Shown: positions 32,816 through 42,330, counted from the first letter of the stretch. The stretch is DNA of 64,000 nt from Bacteroidales bacterium UBA1187 (GCA_002309835.1 DBYL01000042.1:12399-76398); one strand, 5' to 3'. A program made the numbers and translations. Notes: generated by a model from the letters alone, not told the origin.

Positions 32816-34138
32816 ATGAAACGATTAACTACACTTCTGATGACGCTGATGCTCATGAGCATGATGGCGTGGGCGGACCAAACAGTAACGGTTTCCGCCA
32901 ACAGTTCTGACATCTCTGAAGGACTGGACTTGAAGGTTGTAGCTAAGCTTTTTGCAGAAGCTAAGAACCTGGAAGAGTTCGAGTCGATGCTCAACAACCC
33001 TGACAGCGCATTCTGCAACCTCGACCTAAATGGTGATGGAGAAGTAGATTACCTGCGCGTTGTTGAGACCGGTGAGGGAAACAAGCGTCTGATCGTTTTA
33101 CAGGCTATCTTGGCGAAAGATATCTATCAGGATGTTGCCTCGATATACGTTGAGAAAGACGAGAAGAACGAGGTTTCCGTACAGGTAGTAGGTGATGAAT
33201 ATGTATATGGTACCAACTACATCATAGAACCCGTTTATGTTTATCGTCCTTTGATATACGATTGGTTTTGGAGTCCTGCATGGTACGCATGGCGTAGTCC
33301 GTGGTACTGGGGATACTGGCCGGGTTGGTGGTACACCCATCGTTGTTGGGCACATGACTGGTACTGGCGTCACTGCTACGCATATCATCATCACCATCAC
33401 TACTGCTCATTCCGTCCGGGACGCAGTCTGCATCACGGGTATCACGACTTGCACCGCGGTGTATCGCGTAGAGATTTTGCAATGGTTCATCCGGAGCGCG
33501 CTTTCACGCAACGTAATGCAGGTATGACCAACGCACGTGAGATCCGCCATAGCGAAGGTGTTCGCTCTCGTCAAGCCTCGATGAGCGGCGGAGGTGAAGT
33601 TCGCAGCGCAAGTCGCGCAGATGCCAGCCGCACGTACGGCAGTCAGAACACAGCAGCTACTCGCTCTTCGGCCACGCCGCGTACGGCAACCGAGACACGT
33701 TCTGCAACAGCCACGCGTAGTACAGGAGCCAGTCGCTCCGCCAGTGCAGCAAGTTCGGCAAGCACGGGTTCTCGCAGCGCAAGCACAGCAAGCACGCGTA
33801 CGGCAAGTACGACCACGACTCGCACGGCCAACACGAGCACTCGTTCCGCAGGTTCGACCTCTCGCACGGCTTATGGAAGCGGTAGTTCGCAACGCTCATC
33901 GTCGAGCAGCTACTCCGGCAGTAGTCGCGCAAACTCGTACTCCAGCGGTAGTTCGTCTTACAGCGGCAGTTCTCGCTCCAGCAGTTCCTACAGTGGTAGC
34001 AGTTCACGCTCCGGTAGTTCGTACTCAGGCGGAAGCAGTTATTCCGGAGGAAGTCGTTCCAGCGGAGGCGGTGGTTACTCGGGAGGCGGAAGCCGCGGTG
34101 GCGGTGGAGGTTCCAGTAGCGGTTCTACCCGCAGATAA
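32816..34138 (+). CDS. Secreted W/Y/H- and Ser/Gly/Arg-rich protein with EF-hand-like loop
   Basis: A 440-residue exported protein (signal MKRLTTLLMTLMLMSMMAWA). Residues 20-140 form a folded domain with a calcium-loop-like DLNGDGEVDYLRV. Residues 145-200 are extraordinarily rich in Trp, Tyr and His (WYAWRSPWYWGYWPGWWY; AYHHHHHYC). From about 240 to the end the chain is a Ser/Thr/Arg/Gly low-complexity region that passes into SYSGSS and GGG runs. The composition suggests an adhesive or envelope-stress-linked surface protein; function unknown. It probably has its own promoter and ends at the hairpin at 34158-34185. Confidence 0.8.
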   Translation: MKRLTTLLMTLMLMSMMAWADQTVTVSANSSDISEGLDLKVVAKLFAEAKNLEEFESMLNNPDSAFCNLDLNGDGEVDYLRVVETGEGNKRLIVLQAILAKDIYQDVASIYVEKDEKNEVSVQVVGDEYVYGTNYIIEPVYVYRPLIYDWFWSPAWYAWRSPWYWGYWPGWWYTHRCWAHDWYWRHCYAYHHHHHYCSFRPGRSLHHGYHDLHRGVSRRDFAMVHPERAFTQRNAGMTNAREIRHSEGVRSRQASMSGGGEVRSASRADASRTYGSQNTAATRSSATPRTATETRSATATRSTGASRSASAASSASTGSRSASTASTRTASTTTTRTANTSTRSAGSTSRTAYGSGSSQRSSSSSYSGSSRANSYSSGSSSYSGSSRSSSSYSGSSSRSGSSYSGGSSYSGGSRSSGGGGYSGGGSRGGGGGSSSGSTRR

Positions 34139-34157
34139 ATATATCTGACAAAAAAAG

Positions 34158-34185
34158 AATAAGGTGGCCAAATGGTCACCTTATT
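34158..34185. terminator. Bidirectional terminator between the low-complexity gene and aspA
   Basis: AATAAGGTG and CACCTTATT pair around a short loop, with T-rich flanks on both strands; the adjoining genes converge here. Confidence 0.8.
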
Positions 34186-34204
34186 TATTTTATGCGTGCG
34201 CGCG

Positions 34205-35596
34205 TCAATGCGCAGCAAGCATGTTCTCTGGATCCAGCAACTTGTCGAGTTGCTCTTTGCTGAGCAGCCCGTGCTCGAGGACGAGATCATAGACGCCTTT
34301 CCCGGTCTCGAGAGCCTCTTTGGCAATCTTCGTAGATGCTTTATAACCGATAACGGGGTTGAGGGCCGTGACGATACCGATGGAGTTCTTCACCGTCTTG
34401 GCATTATGCTCGCGGTTAATCGTAATGCCGTCGATACATTTCTCGCGTAGGATAGCCATCACGTTCTTGAGCCATGTGATCGATTCGAAGATACACTCGG
34501 TGATGATAGGCTCCATGACGTTGAGTTGCAACTGACCTGCTTCGGCAGCAAAACAAACCGCAGTATCGTTACCAATGACCTTGAAGCAAACCTGGTTCGT
34601 TACTTCCGGAATGACCGGATTGACCTTACCCGGCATAATCGAACTACCCGGCGCCATTGGCGGGAGGTTGATCTCATGCAGACCGCAGCGAGGACCGGAA
34701 GCCATCAGGCGAAGGTCATTACAGGTCTTACTGAGTTTGACGGCCAGACGTTTGAGGGCTGCGGAATAGCTGACGTACGCACCGGTATCCGGCGTAGCCT
34801 CTACGAGGTCGCTTGCCTTCGAGAAGGGTTCGCCCGTCAGTTCACAGAGCTTCTGGGTGCATAACTCGGCATAGCCGGCCACGGCATTCAGTCCCGTACC
34901 GATAGCTGTACCGCCCATGTTGATCTCATAGAGCAGACGTACGTTACGCTCGAGGTTGGCTACTTCCTCTTCGAGGTTGTTGGCGAAAGCATGGAACTCC
35001 TGTCCGCTGGTCATCGGCACAGCATCTTGCAGCTGGGTACGACCCATCTTGATGGAGTCGTTGAACTCATCACCTTTCTTACGCAGCGACGCGATGAGGC
35101 GTTTCAGTTCCTCTTCCAGTCCGCGGTTCATGCGGATAAAGGCATAGCGGAAAGCGGAAGGGTAGGCATCGTTGGTTGACTGCGCGCAGTTGACATGATC
35201 GTTCGGCGAGCAGTATTGATACTCTCCGCGCTGGTGCCCCATGATCTCCAACGCACGGTTGGCAATCACCTCGTTGGCGTTCATGTTCACCGTCGTACCT
35301 GCACCACCTTGTACCATATCGGTAGGGAACTGGTCGTGCATCTTGCCATCGATGATCTCGCGGCAGGCTTGCGCGATACCGGCGTATATCTCATCGTTGA
35401 TGACGCCTAACTCATGGTTTGCTTCCACCGCCGCCAGTTTGATATACGCCATGGCGATGATGTACTCGGGGAAGTCGGACATCTTGAGGTTAGACACCTT
35501 GTAGTTGTTGATGCCGCGTTGCGTCTGCACGCCGTAATAGGCCTTTGCGGGTACTTGCAACTCGCCCAAGAGGTCTGATTCAATACGATAACTCAT
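34205..35596 (-). CDS. aspA: Aspartate ammonia-lyase
   Basis: A 463-residue enzyme of the fumarase/aspartase superfamily that splits aspartate to fumarate and ammonia. Signature GSSIMPGKVNPVIPEV is the mobile catalytic loop with its Ser; GGAGTTVNMNANEVIANRAL and TNDAYPSAF bind the substrate carboxylates. YGVQTQRGINNYKVS near the start fits AspA better than FumC, but the two are close and I rely on overall resemblance. Its ATG overlaps the ftsY stop (ATGA), so it is coupled to ftsY. Confidence 0.9.
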   Translation of the reverse strand: MSYRIESDLLGELQVPAKAYYGVQTQRGINNYKVSNLKMSDFPEYIIAMAYIKLAAVEANHELGVINDEIYAGIAQACREIIDGKMHDQFPTDMVQGGAGTTVNMNANEVIANRALEIMGHQRGEYQYCSPNDHVNCAQSTNDAYPSAFRYAFIRMNRGLEEELKRLIASLRKKGDEFNDSIKMGRTQLQDAVPMTSGQEFHAFANNLEEEVANLERNVRLLYEINMGGTAIGTGLNAVAGYAELCTQKLCELTGEPFSKASDLVEATPDTGAYVSYSAALKRLAVKLSKTCNDLRLMASGPRCGLHEINLPPMAPGSSIMPGKVNPVIPEVTNQVCFKVIGNDTAVCFAAEAGQLQLNVMEPIITECIFESITWLKNVMAILREKCIDGITINREHNAKTVKNSIGIVTALNPVIGYKASTKIAKEALETGKGVYDLVLEHGLLSKEQLDKLLDPENMLAAH

Positions 35597-36543
35597 AATA
35601 TAAGGGATTTAACAAATTCTTCTCTGTTGAAACACTGCAGGTCGGTCATCTTCTCGCCTAGACCGATATACCGAACGGGTATCTTGAATTGGTCGGATAT
35701 ACCGATGACTACGCCGCCTTTAGCCGTACCGTCAAGCTTTGTGATGGCAAGTGAGCTAACCTGCGTAGCCGCTGTGAACTGGCGCGCTTGTTCGAAGGCG
35801 TTCTGACCGGTTGAACCATCCAGCACGAGCATCACGTCGTGCGGAGCGTCCGGAACAACTTTCTGCATGACGTTCTTGATCTTTGTCAACTCATTCATGA
35901 GGTTGACTTTGTTATGCAGACGACCGGCGGTATCGATGAGCACAACATCCGCATCGTTCGCCTTAGCAGATTGGAGGGTGTCGAAAGCCACGGAAGCAGG
36001 GTCCGAACCTTGCTGCTGCTTGATGACCGGCACTCCTACGCGTTCGCCCCAGATACATAACTGCTCTACGGCAGCTGCGCGGAAGGTATCGGCCGCACCG
36101 AGGTATACTTTCTTGCCGGCTTGCTTATATTGGTACGCTAACTTACCTATCGTCGTGGTCTTACCTACGCCGTTGACGCCGACTACCATCACTACATAGG
36201 GCTTGGCAGGCAGCGGAGCCGAGAAATCGAGAACGTCTTCAACGTTATTCTCCTGCAGCAGCGAAGCAATCTCATCCACTAATAGGTTGTTCAACTCGTT
36301 CGTGCCGATGTACTTATCGCGTTTCACACGCGCCTGCACACGCTCTATGATGCGGAGCGTGGTCTCTACGCCTACGTCAGAGGTGATGAGCGCCTCTTCG
36401 AGGTCGTCCAGCACATCATCATCGATAGTGGACTTGCCGGCGATGGCGTGACCTATCTTACTGAGCACCGACTCTTTGGATTTCTCCAGACCTTTATCGA
36501 GTGTCTCTTTCTTCTCTTTACTGAATAAACCGAAAAATGCCAT
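35593..36543 (-). CDS. ftsY: Signal recognition particle receptor FtsY
   Basis: A 316-residue SRP GTPase that docks ribosome-SRP complexes at the membrane. The four-helix N domain (LEDLEEALITSDVG-like DDLEEALITSDVGVETT) leads to the G domain: GVNGVGKTTTIGKLAYQY (G1), DTFRAAAVEQL, DTAGRLHNKVNLMNEL (G3) and TKLDGTAKGGV (G4/G5). The acidic A domain of E. coli FtsY is nearly absent, as in other Bacteroidota. It lies between serB and aspA in a minus-strand unit. Confidence 0.96.
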   Translation of the reverse strand: MAFFGLFSKEKKETLDKGLEKSKESVLSKIGHAIAGKSTIDDDVLDDLEEALITSDVGVETTLRIIERVQARVKRDKYIGTNELNNLLVDEIASLLQENNVEDVLDFSAPLPAKPYVVMVVGVNGVGKTTTIGKLAYQYKQAGKKVYLGAADTFRAAAVEQLCIWGERVGVPVIKQQQGSDPASVAFDTLQSAKANDADVVLIDTAGRLHNKVNLMNELTKIKNVMQKVVPDAPHDVMLVLDGSTGQNAFEQARQFTAATQVSSLAITKLDGTAKGGVVIGISDQFKIPVRYIGLGEKMTDLQCFNREEFVKSLIL

Positions 36544-36547
36544 ATTT

Positions 36548-36581
36548 GGATTAGGGGTTAGCGGATTAGGGGATTAGTGGT
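36548..36581. repeat. GGATTAGGGG repeat between ftsY and serB
   Basis: Degenerate GGATTAGGGGTTAGCGGATTA-type units fill the 30-nt gap and include the last codons of serB. Confidence 0.75.
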
Positions 36582-37797
36582 TTTCTTTAAGGAACGAATC
36601 TTTGAAACCGAGGAAATAGAGGATGCCGTCCAGTCCTACGGTGGAGATAGACTGCTGGGCGCTGGCTTGTACTTTGGGCTTCGCATGGAAGGCGATACCC
36701 AGGCCGGCTTTGCCGAGCATGTTCAGATCGTTGGCTCCATCGCCTACGGCGATCACTTGCGCCAAGTCGATATGCTCTACTTGTGCGATGAGTTCGAGCA
36801 ACTCCGCTTTGCGTTTTGCATCCACTACATCGCCGAGATAGCGACCGGTGAACTTACCGTCCTCTTCCTCCAACTCGTTGGCATAGACGTAATCGACGCC
36901 GAAACGCTGCTGCAGGTACTTGCCTACGAAGGTGAAACCACCGGAGAGGATAGCAATCTTAAAGCCGCATTTCTTGAGGATGCTGAATAGACGATCCGCA
37001 CCTTCGGTGATAGGCAGATGGTCGATGATATCTTGTTTGGCACTGACGTCAAGTCCTTTGAGCAAGGCGCAACGACGGGTGAAACTCTCTTTGAAATCTA
37101 TCTCTCCGCGCATGGCTGAGAGGGTGATGGCCTTGACCTGCTCGCCTACGCCTGCGCGTTCCGCGAGTTCGTCAATAACCTCCGTCTGGATGAATGTAGA
37201 GTCCATATCGACGCATATCAGACGTCTGTTACGGCGGAACATGTCGTCACGCTGGAAGGAGATGTCGATACCTTCTTCGCGGGATACCTCCATCAACTCG
37301 CGCTGCAGCGCCTCGCGGTCGGGTAGGTTACCGCGCAGCGAGAACTCAATACACGAGTGGCGTTTCTCCACCGGTATTTCTACACTCGGGCGGTCACTGA
37401 GACGCAAGATATTATCGATGTTGAGTTGACGGCCGGCTAATAAGGCTGTCACGCGGGCGATATGACGTGCGTTAAGTTCGCGCGCCAGCAGCGTTACTAC
37501 ATAACGGTCCTGCTCCTGACGTCCCACCCAAGCCGCATATTCCTCGTTGCTGAGCGGCGTGAAACGCACGATCATCTCCAATCGCGAGCAGCAGAAAAGC
37601 ACCTCTTTGATCATGTCGCCGCTCTTGGATGAGTCTTCGACACGAATGAGGATACTGAGGTTGAGCTGATGGTGCAGGTTCGATTGACCAATGTCCTGTA
37701 CGAATGCACCGTACTTACCCAGCACTTCCGTCACCGCGGATGTCACACCCGGCTTATCAAAGCCGATGATGTTGATTAATATAAATTCGCTTTGCAT
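36574..37797 (-). CDS. serB: Phosphoserine phosphatase with ACT-like N-terminal domains
   Basis: A 407-residue enzyme for the last step of serine synthesis. The N-terminal half (about 180 residues) holds two ACT-like regions (LINIIGFDKPGVTSAVTEVL; VTLLARELNARHIARVTALL) that probably sense serine. The C-terminal HAD domain has ICVDMDSTFIQTEVIDELAE (nucleophile Asp), LSGGFTFVGKYLQ and VAVGDGANDLNMLGKAGLGI. It begins 1 nt after the DegT stop, so it is co-transcribed with the sugar operon upstream. Confidence 0.94.
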   Translation of the reverse strand: MQSEFILINIIGFDKPGVTSAVTEVLGKYGAFVQDIGQSNLHHQLNLSILIRVEDSSKSGDMIKEVLFCCSRLEMIVRFTPLSNEEYAAWVGRQEQDRYVVTLLARELNARHIARVTALLAGRQLNIDNILRLSDRPSVEIPVEKRHSCIEFSLRGNLPDREALQRELMEVSREEGIDISFQRDDMFRRNRRLICVDMDSTFIQTEVIDELAERAGVGEQVKAITLSAMRGEIDFKESFTRRCALLKGLDVSAKQDIIDHLPITEGADRLFSILKKCGFKIAILSGGFTFVGKYLQQRFGVDYVYANELEEEDGKFTGRYLGDVVDAKRKAELLELIAQVEHIDLAQVIAVGDGANDLNMLGKAGLGIAFHAKPKVQASAQQSISTVGLDGILYFLGFKDSFLKENH

Positions 37798-37798
37798 A

Positions 37799-39052
37799 TT
37801 AACGAATAATAGCTTTTTTAATCTGATCTACAATGTATTGAACGTCCTCGTCGGTTACCATCGGGCCTGCAGGTAAGCACATTCCTACTTTGAATAATGC
37901 TTCGCTCACACCATTGACATAAGCCGGACAATCGGCATAAACAGGTTGCTTATGCATGGGTTTCCATAGCGGGCGAGCCTCTATTTTCTGTTCCAGCATG
38001 TATATGCGTAGTGCCTCAATATTCTCATTCGGCTGGCAATCCGTAGTAGGAGAATCTACTTGATGAATCACTCCGGCAGCTCCGCCTACAGCAGACTTGA
38101 TGGTCTCTTTGTATGCATTCTCTTGCCCTTTGATACGCACATCCGGATCGATGGTGATGGTGCAAAGCCAGTAGTTGGAATCATAGTCCGCATTAGGAGC
38201 ACTATGCAGGTGAATTCCCGGAATATCTTTGAGCAGCTCTGCATATAATGCCTGCACATGATGATGGTGGGCGATATGATCGTTGACAATCGTCATCTGT
38301 CCGCGACCTATACCGGCGCATATGTTCGACATGCGATAATTGTATCCAATGGCCTCATGCTGATAATACGGATAGGCTTCGCGTGCTTGCGTGGCGTACC
38401 ACATGATTTTGTTCTTCTGCTCCTCGTTGGCGCAGATTAGCGCACCGCCTCCGGAAGTGGTAATCATCTTATTGCCATTGAATGATAGTACACCATATTC
38501 ACCAAAGGTGCCGAGTACTTGACCTTTGTAACGGCTGCCAAATCCTTCTGCGGCGTCTTCTATGACGGGAATGCCGTATTTCTTTCCGATAGCCATGATA
38601 CGCTCGCAGTCGTACGGCATACCATAAAGGGCTACGGGCACTATAGCTTTCGGATACTTGCCGGTCTTGGCTTTGCGGTCAAGGATGGCTTGTTCCAATA
38701 ACTCCGGATCCATATTCCATGTATCCGGTTCTGAATCAATGAAGACAGGCGTCGCTCCTAAGTATTTGATGGGGTGAGAGCTGGCGCAGAACGTGAAGGA
38801 CTGTACGCAAACCTCGTCACCCGGGCCTACTCCGCATCCGATGAGCGCCAGATGCACAGCGGCAGTACCGGCAGACAGGGCTACTACTTTCTTGTCTTGC
38901 CCCACGAATGCTTCCAGGTCTTTCTCAAAGCCATTCACATTCGGTCCCAGAGGCACTACCCAATTCGTATCAAAAGCCTCTTTGATGTACTTCTGCTCAA
39001 TTCCTTGTTCGGACATATGAGCGAGACATAAGTATATTGTTTTTCGTTCCAT
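37799..39052 (-). CDS. DegT/DnrJ/EryC1-family aminotransferase (nucleotide-sugar)
   Basis: A 417-residue PLP enzyme. Motifs: ALSAGTAAVHLALIGCGVGP, VCVQSFTFCASSHPIKYLGA, VIEDAAEGFGSRYKGQ and GVLSFNGNKMITTSGGGALI, whose Lys would hold PLP. Members aminate C4 (or C3) of 4-keto-6-deoxy nucleotide sugars, for example PglE in UDP-bacillosamine synthesis. Placed with a PglD-like acyltransferase and a PglC-like sugar transferase, the 4-amino sugar role is the best guess. No 4,6-dehydratase is present in the window. Last sugar gene before serB. Confidence 0.9.
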   Translation of the reverse strand: MERKTIYLCLAHMSEQGIEQKYIKEAFDTNWVVPLGPNVNGFEKDLEAFVGQDKKVVALSAGTAAVHLALIGCGVGPGDEVCVQSFTFCASSHPIKYLGATPVFIDSEPDTWNMDPELLEQAILDRKAKTGKYPKAIVPVALYGMPYDCERIMAIGKKYGIPVIEDAAEGFGSRYKGQVLGTFGEYGVLSFNGNKMITTSGGGALICANEEQKNKIMWYATQAREAYPYYQHEAIGYNYRMSNICAGIGRGQMTIVNDHIAHHHHVQALYAELLKDIPGIHLHSAPNADYDSNYWLCTITIDPDVRIKGQENAYKETIKSAVGGAAGVIHQVDSPTTDCQPNENIEALRIYMLEQKIEARPLWKPMHKQPVYADCPAYVNGVSEALFKVGMCLPAGPMVTDEDVQYIVDQIKKAIIR

Positions 39053-39060
39053 TGTGGAAA

Positions 39061-39669
39061 TTAATTGTGTCCATTAAAAGTCTCCGCCGTAGCTTCTCCG
39101 TCATGAGAGATATCCTTGCGATGCAGCACATTATGGATGGTCATGAATATGATTTTAACGTCTAACGCAAAACTCAGATGATCTACATACCATACATCGT
39201 ATTCAAACTTCTTGGTGTGAGTAATGGCATTACGCCCGTTCACCTGTGCCCATCCTGTAATACCCGGTCGCACCTCATGACGGCGATGCTGCTCCGGAGA
39301 ATAGAGGGGGAGATATTTCACCAACAAAGGTCTCGGACCAATCAACGCCATGTCGCCCTTGAGCACATTGAATAGTTGTGGTAATTCATCAATAGACGTT
39401 CTACGGATGAATTTACCAACTGTTGTTAAACGTTCTTTGTCTTTTAGGAGTTCTCCGTTGGCATCAAATTTGTCTTTCATGGACTTGAATTTCACAAGCC
39501 GAAATAATTTTTCGTCTTTTCCTGGGCGTTCTTGGATAAAAAAGATACCAGCTCCTTCGTTGGCAAAATACAATAGTATAGAAACTATTATCAAGATTGG
39601 ACTTAAGCATAATATAGCTATCAATGCCAACGTGAAATCAAATATGCGTTTGAAAAAATGTGAGTACAT
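39061..39669 (-). CDS. Initiating sugar-phosphate transferase (PglC/WcaJ C-terminal type)
   Basis: A 202-residue monotopic phosphoglycosyl transferase. One N-terminal reentrant hydrophobic segment (FDFTLALIAILCLSPILIIV) is followed by IFFIQERPGKDEKLFRLVKF, then RRTSIDELPQLFNVLKGDMA (the Asp-Glu catalytic pair) and LIGPRPLLVKYLPLYSPEQH. It moves a sugar-1-phosphate from UDP to undecaprenyl phosphate and so starts a glycan repeat unit at the inner leaflet. Its small size matches PglC. Its ATG overlaps the last base of the KAS III stop. Confidence 0.93.
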   Translation of the reverse strand: MYSHFFKRIFDFTLALIAILCLSPILIIVSILLYFANEGAGIFFIQERPGKDEKLFRLVKFKSMKDKFDANGELLKDKERLTTVGKFIRRTSIDELPQLFNVLKGDMALIGPRPLLVKYLPLYSPEQHRRHEVRPGITGWAQVNGRNAITHTKKFEYDVWYVDHLSFALDVKIIFMTIHNVLHRKDISHDGEATAETFNGHN

Positions 39670-40733
39670 TAAATCTCAATTAATTCAGGTATTACTACAT
39701 TCTTTACATTCAGCAGCATAGTGCCCCAACTTAGGCCAAGGCCGAATGAAGAGCAGAGTAGACGATGAGGTTTATCTTGCTGTAACTGCTCGCGCAGACG
39801 AGTCACCATCAATCCTGGCACACTTGCGCCGCCTGTGTTGCCGAACTCTTCCAGGTTATATGGTACTTTCTCAACAGGCATCTTGAGCTTCTTCACCAAT
39901 CGGTCTACTATCAGCTTGTTCGCTTGATGGATGAGATAATAATCGATATCATTATCCTTGTCAATATGTAACTCTTCCATCAGGTTGGCAACAGTCTTCG
40001 CAGGCTTGCTAATGGCGAACGTAAACACTGCCATACCGTCAATCAAGGTGTCTTTCGGTGCGCGAAGAATGCCATTCCCAAAATCCTCTTGAATGAATGA
40101 TTCCGGGGTCAGAGGATGACGATAGCCTCCATGAGGAGTCATGAGTGCTTTATATCCGCTGCCTTGCGTATGGAAATCAATGAGGATAGGTTCTGCTGTT
40201 GTGTCGTATTCGAGAGCCACCGCAGTGCCCATATCTCCGAAGAGCGGTACGCGACTCTTGTCTTGCATGGATCCCATACGTAGCGCTGTGTCGCCAATGA
40301 GCAACAGCGCACGTTTGATATTGCCGGCACTCAGCATGTTGCCTGCCACATTCATAGCGTACATACATCCGCAGCACCCCATCGGTATGTCCAGACAGAA
40401 ACAGTCCTCGCTTAATCCTAATCGGTCTTGCAGCAAGCAAGACGTAGGTGGTGTCGGGTGAAAATCTGCTGTAACGGACTCAAAAACCAGCATGTCAATG
40501 CTCTGCTTGTCCCATCCTAATTCGGCGATGAGTTTCTCGGCGGCCGCCTGACACATATCTGACGCACAAAGCGTATCAGGTCCTAAATGGCGTTCGCGAA
40601 TGCCTACGGTGTTGTTGAATACTTCCGCTCCTTCTGCATCGAAGAACGGGAAGTCTTCCGTATGTACGACTTCTTTCGGTACGCAAGCGCTCACACCCGC
40701 TACGCGAACATTAGGTATATTCCAACGAGCCAT
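39669..40733 (-). CDS. 3-oxoacyl-ACP synthase III (KAS III-like)
   Basis: A 354-residue thiolase-fold enzyme. The full KAS III triad is present: Cys 120 in DIPMGCCGCMYAM, His 269 in YYLIHQANK and Asn 299 in FGNTGGASVPG. It therefore can condense an acyl starter with malonyl-ACP or transfer an acyl group. It lies next to an ACP gene (2-nt gap) and an AMP-forming ligase, not in a fabH-plsX context, so it is probably dedicated to making an acyl group for the sugar. The run of three cysteines around the active site is unusual. Confidence 0.9.
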   Translation of the reverse strand: MARWNIPNVRVAGVSACVPKEVVHTEDFPFFDAEGAEVFNNTVGIRERHLGPDTLCASDMCQAAAEKLIAELGWDKQSIDMLVFESVTADFHPTPPTSCLLQDRLGLSEDCFCLDIPMGCCGCMYAMNVAGNMLSAGNIKRALLLIGDTALRMGSMQDKSRVPLFGDMGTAVALEYDTTAEPILIDFHTQGSGYKALMTPHGGYRHPLTPESFIQEDFGNGILRAPKDTLIDGMAVFTFAISKPAKTVANLMEELHIDKDNDIDYYLIHQANKLIVDRLVKKLKMPVEKVPYNLEEFGNTGGASVPGLMVTRLREQLQQDKPHRLLCSSFGLGLSWGTMLLNVKNVVIPELIEI

Positions 40734-40735
40734 GA

Positions 40736-40975
40736 TTAGAGTTCGATATCGTTTTTAGCCAAAATCTCTTTACCGGCATTGTAACTGGTGCATGCCATGA
40801 TATCCTCCGGATCCAGCATCAGATCGAAGGTCTCTTCCAGCAGCGAGATAATGTTCAACTGATGCACCGAATCCCATTCAGCCACTGTCTCCTTGCTATA
40901 GTTATCGCCTAACTGCGCAACATCTGCGCCAAAAACCTGTACAAAAATGTCGTTGTACTTCTCTAAATTTGTCAT
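40736..40975 (-). CDS. Acyl carrier protein, specialised
   Basis: A 79-residue acidic four-helix ACP. The phosphopantetheine site is WDSVHQLNIISLLEE (Ser 36), with V in place of the usual L after Ser. It differs from the housekeeping AcpP pattern (DSLDTVEL). It lies between the AMP-forming ligase and the KAS III genes, separated by 2 nt on each side. Confidence 0.88.
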   Translation of the reverse strand: MTNLEKYNDIFVQVFGADVAQLGDNYSKETVAEWDSVHQLNIISLLEETFDLMLDPEDIMACTSYNAGKEILAKNDIEL

Positions 40976-40977
40976 AT

Positions 40978-42330
40978 CTATTTGTTGTCTAATTTGCTAA
41001 ATAATTTTTTGCCGGCTTCGTTCTTCGGAATCTCCGGAATAACGCGTACTTCGAACGATGTCGCCACGATATGGGTCTTTTCGACGAGTGCGTCTTTCAC
41101 TGCCTGCACTTTTGAGGCATCGGTGATATAGACGATCATCTTCTCGTCTGTACCCACACATGCACTCTCTGCCTGGCAATCAGAAGCGATGATTTGCTCG
41201 CATTCGTCCAATCCGACACGCATACCGAATAACTTCAAGAAACGTCCCATGCGACCGACGATATAATAGCATCCGTCTTCATCGAAATAAGCGAGATCTC
41301 CTGTACGAATGAATCCGTTTCGTTCGTCGCCTTTCTGCATATCTTCAGCACAAGTCGCATATCCCATCGTTACGTTCTTTCCTCGATAGCACATCTCACC
41401 TTCGGTATGAGGCGTGGTAATGATGTTACTATCTGCATCTATGAGACTTAACTCTCCGTTAGGAACGGCTATACCGATGCTACCTACTTTCTCTACCGCC
41501 CATTTAGCCGGCAGGTAAGCCATGCGGGCTGTGCACTCCGATTGACCATAGGTTGCTATCCACCGTTTGCCGTTTTCGCGGCAGTATTCTGCGAATTTGA
41601 GATTGAGCCCGCGCTCCATCTTGCCGCCGCCTTGCGTGAGCAGTTCCAAATCCGGCAGGTCCATCCGGAAGAACCGCATGAGGTTGAGTATCTGGAAAGA
41701 GTAGGGAACGCCGGTAAAAGAAGTAGCATGTTCTTCCTTTATGAATTTCCAGAATACGGGATCGGTCATGTTGCGCCCTGTAATCAAAACTGTTGCCCCG
41801 ACTTTGAGGTGACTGAATACCATGGATAGACCCATCGTATAATAGAGCGGCAGTACCATCAGCGGACGGTCGGACTCTTTGATCTCAAAGAACGTAGATA
41901 TATTTAATCCTGCCGCTTCGATATTACCGTAGCAATGGCGCACGAGTTTAGGACTTCCTGTGCTGCCGGAGGTCGGCAATAAATGCGATAATTCCGGATA
42001 GAGCGGAGCAATCGGATTATCTGTGCGAGTCAACGTCCCGTTTTGCCAGATATATGCCGGTTTGTAGGTCTCTAATAGGTTGGTGTATAGCGCTTCGTCT
42101 GTCTTGGCATTGAGAATTAGAGGTACGAGTTGCCGGCTGATAAGCGAAGCCATCACCCATTGAACACATTGGATGTTATTCTCCACCAGCATAAAGCACA
42201 ATGCTCGTTGTGAGACAGTCTTACAAATATGTTCAGAGAGCGAGACAATCTCCCCGTACGTCAACTGTCCTCCCTCGCTATCGATGGCTGCTAATCGATT
42301 AGGGTTAATATGTTCTAATCCTAAAAGCAT
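40978..42330 (-). CDS. AMP-forming acyl ligase (ANL superfamily)
   Basis: A 450-residue adenylating enzyme. Core motifs are present: LLPTSGSTGSPKLVRH (phosphate loop), ATYGQSECTARMAYLP, TGDLAYFDEDGCYYIVGRMG and the C-terminal PKNEAGKKLFSKL with the catalytic Lys. It probably activates a small carboxylic acid and loads it on the neighbouring ACP or CoA. I start at ATG 42330 (MLLGLEHINPNRLAA), which overlaps the stop of the upstream reductase as TAATG; a longer frame to 42408 would lie inside that gene. Shorter than most acyl-CoA synthetases. Confidence 0.88.
   Translation of the reverse strand: MLLGLEHINPNRLAAIDSEGGQLTYGEIVSLSEHICKTVSQRALCFMLVENNIQCVQWVMASLISRQLVPLILNAKTDEALYTNLLETYKPAYIWQNGTLTRTDNPIAPLYPELSHLLPTSGSTGSPKLVRHCYGNIEAAGLNISTFFEIKESDRPLMVLPLYYTMGLSMVFSHLKVGATVLITGRNMTDPVFWKFIKEEHATSFTGVPYSFQILNLMRFFRMDLPDLELLTQGGGKMERGLNLKFAEYCRENGKRWIATYGQSECTARMAYLPAKWAVEKVGSIGIAVPNGELSLIDADSNIITTPHTEGEMCYRGKNVTMGYATCAEDMQKGDERNGFIRTGDLAYFDEDGCYYIVGRMGRFLKLFGMRVGLDECEQIIASDCQAESACVGTDEKMIVYITDASKVQAVKDALVEKTHIVATSFEVRVIPEIPKNEAGKKLFSKLDNK

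Noticed and set aside
33407..33892. Cys/Arg-rich minus-strand frame
   Set aside because: Shadow of the Ser/Thr/Arg-rich low-complexity coding region on the plus strand.
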